From Mycobacterium sp. 1100029.7 (lineage in GTDB: Bacteria; Actinomycetota; Actinomycetes; Mycobacteriales; Mycobacteriaceae), in NCBI RefSeq assembly GCF_001665235.1, contig NZ_LZSC01000069.1:1-64000 (forward strand): 64,000 bases of DNA, given 5' to 3'. The translations under genes and the position numbers were made by a program. Positions 61,112 to 64,000 of this stretch are shown here, piece by piece; position 1 is the stretch's first letter; every line of letters begins with the position of its first letter. A model generated the notes under the pieces. The model was not told where the DNA came from. It saw only the letters and a program-made list of their open reading frames with translations, and did no database searches.

Positions 61112-64000
61112 TGGCCGGCGGAAAACGGCGGCTGTTATCGATTGACCTCCTCGACGGGGGTGAGGTCGCGCGCCTGGACGAGTGGGGCAACCGCGCGGTG
61201 CTGACCCGGCCGGTGCAGGCCGTGACGATGATCGAGCTGTTCGCCGCGCAGGTCGCCGACAACCCCGAGGCCGTCGCGCTGAAGTTCGGAGATAGGTCCT
61301 GGACCTATCGCGAGGTCGATGAAACCGCCCAGCGGTTGGCGCGAGTGCTGGCCAGTCACGGCGCGGGTCCGGGTCAGACTGTGGCGCTGATGTTTTCGCG
61401 CTCGGCCGAGGCGATCGTGTCGATGGTGGCGGTGCTGAAGGCCGGGGCAGCCTACCTGCCGATCGACCCGGCTCTGCCCGAGGCGCGCGTGGAGTTCATG
61501 CTCGGCGACGCCAGCCCGGTCGCGGCGCTGACCACCGCCACGTTGCGGTCACGACTGGAAGGCGCCGGCGATCTGGTCGTCATCGACTTCGACGACCCGG
61601 GCGCCGATCCGGGCACCGAGTTGACGGCACCGTCGCCGCAGGACCTGGCCTACATGATCTACACCTCGGGAACGACCGGGGTGCCCAAGGGTGTGGCGAT
61701 CACTCACCAGAACGCCACGTCGCTGCTGGAGAAGCTGCATTCGGCGGTGCCGGCGGGCCCCGGGCAGGTCTGGTCGCAGTGGCACTCCTACAGTTTCGAC
61801 GTCTCGGTGTGGGAGATCTTCGGCTGCCTGCTGCATGGCGGACGGCTGGTCATCGTGCCCGAGACAGTGGCCAGTTCACCGGAAGACCTGCACTCGCTGC
61901 TGGTCGCCGAAGGTGTCACCGTTTTATGCCAAACCCCTTCTGCCGCAGCGATGTTGTCGTCGGACGGGCTGGAGTCCACCGCGGTGTTCGTGGCCGGCGA
62001 GGCACTGCCGTCCGAGGTGGTTGACCGGTGGGCACCGGGACGGGTGTTGATCAACGCCTACGGCCCGACCGAAGGCACTATCTACGCGGCGATGAGCTCG
62101 CCGTTGACTCCCGAGGGTGGCGCGCCGATCGGCGTTCCGGTACCGGGCGCGGCCCTGTTCGTCCTGGACAAGTTTCTGCGGCCCGCGCTCGAAGGCGTGA
62201 CCGGTGAGTTGTACATCGCCGGTCGTGGGGTGGCGTGCGGCTACCTGCGCCGGGGGCCGTTGACGGCATCGCGCTTCGTGGCCTGCCCGTTCGGCGAGCC
62301 CGGCGACCGGATGTATCGCACCGGGGACTTGGTGCGCTGGGCTCCCAACGGGCAGCTGGAGTATCTGGGTCGCGCCGACGAGCAGGTCAAAATCCGGGGC
62401 TACCGAATCGAATTGGGCGAGGTGCAGGCCGCGCTGGCCGCCCTCGACGGCGTGCAGGCCGCCGCGGTGATCGCGCGCGAGGACCGGCCCGGGGACAAGC
62501 GCCTCGTCGGTTATGTCACCGTCACCGGCGAGGTCGACACCGCGCAGTTGCGGAGCGCGCTGGCCGAGCGGTTGCCGGCCTACATGGTTCCGACGGCCGT
62601 CGTCGTGCTCGACACGCTGCCGCTTACCGTCAACGGCAAGCTCGACAGACGCGCGCTGCCCGCGCCGGAATATGCCGGCGGCGGCGAATACCGCGCTCCC
62701 TCCGACCCGATCGAAGAGATTCTGGCCGGCATCTACGCCCAGGTACTCGGGGTCGAAAAGGTCGGCGTCGACGACTCGTTCTTCGACCTCGGCGGCGACA
62801 GCATCTTGTCCATGCAGGTTGCCGCGCGGGCCCGCGCGGCCGGCGTATTGTGCCGTCCGCGAGACATTTTCGTCGAGCAGACGGTGGCCCGGCTGGCCCG
62901 TGTGGCCGCCATGACCGACGGCGCCGATGGCGTGATCGACGAAGGCATCGGCGACGTGGTGGCCACCCCGATCATGCGCTGGCTGCAAGGCGTGGTGGGT
63001 CCCGTCGAGCAGTTCAACCAGACGATGGTGGTGCAGGCCCCGGCGGACGTGACCGAGGCCGACGTGGTGGCGGTGCTGCAAGCGCTGGTGGATCGACATG
63101 CGACGCTGCGGCTGCGCGTCGAGGACGACGATGCCGGCGAGTGGTCGCTGCAGGTGCCCGAAACCGGCACCGTGAACGCGGCCGAGCTGCTGCAGTCGGT
63201 CGAGGCATTGTCCGACGACGCGCTCGTGCAGGCCCGGAGCCGGTTGAACCCGGCCGCCGGAATCATGTTGAGCGCGCTGTGGGTCAGCTCCACCTCGCAG
63301 CTGGTGCTGATCATCCACCACCTGGCCGTCGACGGGGTGTCCTGGCGAATCTTGTTGGAAGACTTGAACATTGCGTGGGCCCAGCACCACAGCGGACAGC
63401 CGGTCGCATTGCCGGCGGGTGGCACGTCGTTCGCCCGGTGGTCGTCGCTGCTCGACGAGTATGCCCAGCGCCCCGCGGTGACCGAACAGGCCGAGGCGTG
63501 GCGACGGGTGGCCGCGGTGCCGGCCGCGCTGCCCGCGGTGCGCCCCGAGGTCGACACCTACGTCACCGCCGAGCAGCTCTCGGCGCAACTCGACGTCGAA
63601 ACGACCCGTCTGCTGCTGGGTGAGGTGCCGGCGGCGTTTCACGCCGGCGTGCAAGACATTCTGTTGATCGCGTTCGGTTTGGCCTGGGCGGAGTTCCTGG
63701 GGACCGGCGGCGCGCCGATCGGCATCGGCGTCGAGGGCCACGGTCGTCACGAGGAACTGGCGCCCAACGTCGACCTGTCCCGCACCGTCGGCTGGTTCAC
63801 CACCAAGTACCCGGTGTCGCTGGCCGTCGGCGGGCTGGGCTGGTCGCAAGTGGTGGCCGGCGACGCGGCGCTGGGCCCGGTGATCAAGGACGCCAAGGAA
63901 CAGTTGCGCTCGCTGCCCGACCCGCTGACCTACGGGCTGCTGCGGTACACGGACAACGATGTGGACCTGCACGGCACCGATCCGGTGATCGGGTTCAACT
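61111..64000 (+). CDS. mps2: GPL non-ribosomal peptide synthetase Mps2, 5' part (A-T-E...), cut by window end
   Basis: The frame is open from ATG 61111 to the last base (963 codons read). It opens in the middle of an NRPS C-A linker (LLSIDLLDGGEVARLDEWGN) and continues with A3 (about residues 40-510; YTSGTTGVPKG near 181, NAYGPTEG, YRTGDLVRW, GRADEQVKIRGYRIELGE), T3 (LGGDS near 560) and E3 (HHLAVDG near 736-742, VGWFTTKYPVSL). The C domain of this module is at the end of Mps1, so the module is split between two proteins. An E domain here fits the D-Ala of the GPL core. Specificity residues by eye: DVWCFAAIY. Missing from the window: the fourth module and the reductase expected to release L-alaninol. 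Translationally coupled to mps1 by the TGATG overlap. Confidence 0.95.
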   Translation, partial: MAGGKRRLLSIDLLDGGEVARLDEWGNRAVLTRPVQAVTMIELFAAQVADNPEAVALKFGDRSWTYREVDETAQRLARVLASHGAGPGQTVALMFSRSAEAIVSMVAVLKAGAAYLPIDPALPEARVEFMLGDASPVAALTTATLRSRLEGAGDLVVIDFDDPGADPGTELTAPSPQDLAYMIYTSGTTGVPKGVAITHQNATSLLEKLHSAVPAGPGQVWSQWHSYSFDVSVWEIFGCLLHGGRLVIVPETVASSPEDLHSLLVAEGVTVLCQTPSAAAMLSSDGLESTAVFVAGEALPSEVVDRWAPGRVLINAYGPTEGTIYAAMSSPLTPEGGAPIGVPVPGAALFVLDKFLRPALEGVTGELYIAGRGVACGYLRRGPLTASRFVACPFGEPGDRMYRTGDLVRWAPNGQLEYLGRADEQVKIRGYRIELGEVQAALAALDGVQAAAVIAREDRPGDKRLVGYVTVTGEVDTAQLRSALAERLPAYMVPTAVVVLDTLPLTVNGKLDRRALPAPEYAGGGEYRAPSDPIEEILAGIYAQVLGVEKVGVDDSFFDLGGDSILSMQVAARARAAGVLCRPRDIFVEQTVARLARVAAMTDGADGVIDEGIGDVVATPIMRWLQGVVGPVEQFNQTMVVQAPADVTEADVVAVLQALVDRHATLRLRVEDDDAGEWSLQVPETGTVNAAELLQSVEALSDDALVQARSRLNPAAGIMLSALWVSSTSQLVLIIHHLAVDGVSWRILLEDLNIAWAQHHSGQPVALPAGGTSFARWSSLLDEYAQRPAVTEQAEAWRRVAAVPAALPAVRPEVDTYVTAEQLSAQLDVETTRLLLGEVPAAFHAGVQDILLIAFGLAWAEFLGTGGAPIGIGVEGHGRHEELAPNVDLSRTVGWFTTKYPVSLAVGGLGWSQVVAGDAALGPVIKDAKEQLRSLPDPLTYGLLRYTDNDVDLHGTDPVIGFN
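62690..64000 (+). repeat. T-E unit 3, in Mps2, runs off the window
   Basis: Third copy of the carrier-epimerase segment found twice in mps1; it continues to the window end. Confidence 0.75.

Overview
The window is chromosomal DNA of a glycopeptidolipid (GPL)-producing mycobacterium, probably a slow grower of the M. avium complex type. DNA is GC-rich and GTG/TTG starts are common. The left third follows the M. tuberculosis Rv1483-Rv1497 gene order (fabG1, inhA, hemH, Rv1486c-Rv1489 homologues, Rv1491c, mutA, mutB, meaB, lipL). The right part holds the GPL-specific MmpS4/MmpL4a/MmpL4b, MbtH and Mps1/Mps2 set. Species and serovar cannot be fixed from the sequence alone.

Layout. 1-1.1 kb: a DUF559/Vsr-like nuclease gene between two homologous palindromes, just upstream of fabG1. 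1.1-2.7 kb: fabG1-inhA (FAS-II), preceded by a candidate leaderless promoter. 2.7-8.6 kb: hemH, an Rv1486c-like gene, an NfeD/SPFH pair, a DoxX-like protein, a membrane-anchored S1 protease and a TVP38-type membrane protein. 8.8-13.9 kb: methylmalonyl-CoA mutase MutAB and its chaperone MeaB. 13.9-15.2 kb: the serine-hydrolase LipL.

15.4-40.5 kb is the glycan-tailoring region. It has one sugar-nucleotide epimerase, four TylF-like methyltransferases (two a recent duplication with their promoters), four GT1 glycosyltransferases related to the GtfA/GtfB/RtfA group, three GT2 glycosyltransferases, two further SAM methyltransferases and three FkbM methyltransferases. It also has an SMP-30-type lactonase-like protein, a compact operon with a CMP-sugar-synthetase-like cytidylyltransferase, a D-2-hydroxyacid dehydrogenase, an SDR and a DUF115/Maf-like protein, and finally GDP-mannose dehydratase plus GDP-fucose-synthase-like genes. 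Strand switches, convergent overlaps and local drops in GC suggest assembly by repeated gene acquisition.

40.5-49.8 kb, minus strand: a DrrABC-like ABC exporter and the mmpS4-mmpL4a-mmpL4b export operon. 49.8-50.6 kb: an 814-bp divergent control region. 50.6-64 kb, plus strand: mbtH, mps1 (C-A-T-E-C-A-T-E-C) and the start of mps2 (A-T-E...), cut by the window end. The third NRPS module is split between Mps1 (C) and Mps2 (A-T-E). Specificity residues read by eye suit Phe for module 1 and Thr for module 2, matching the known D-Phe-D-allo-Thr-D-Ala-L-alaninol core.

Together the locus would build the lipopeptide core (MbtH, Mps1/2), glycosylate and O-methylate it (GT1 and TylF enzymes), extend it with a strain-specific oligosaccharide (GT2, FkbM, CMP- and GDP-sugar genes) and export it (MmpS4/MmpL4; role of DrrABC unclear). 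The two least-explained signals are the palindrome-flanked nuclease gene and the CMP-sugar-like operon at 33.5-37.6 kb.
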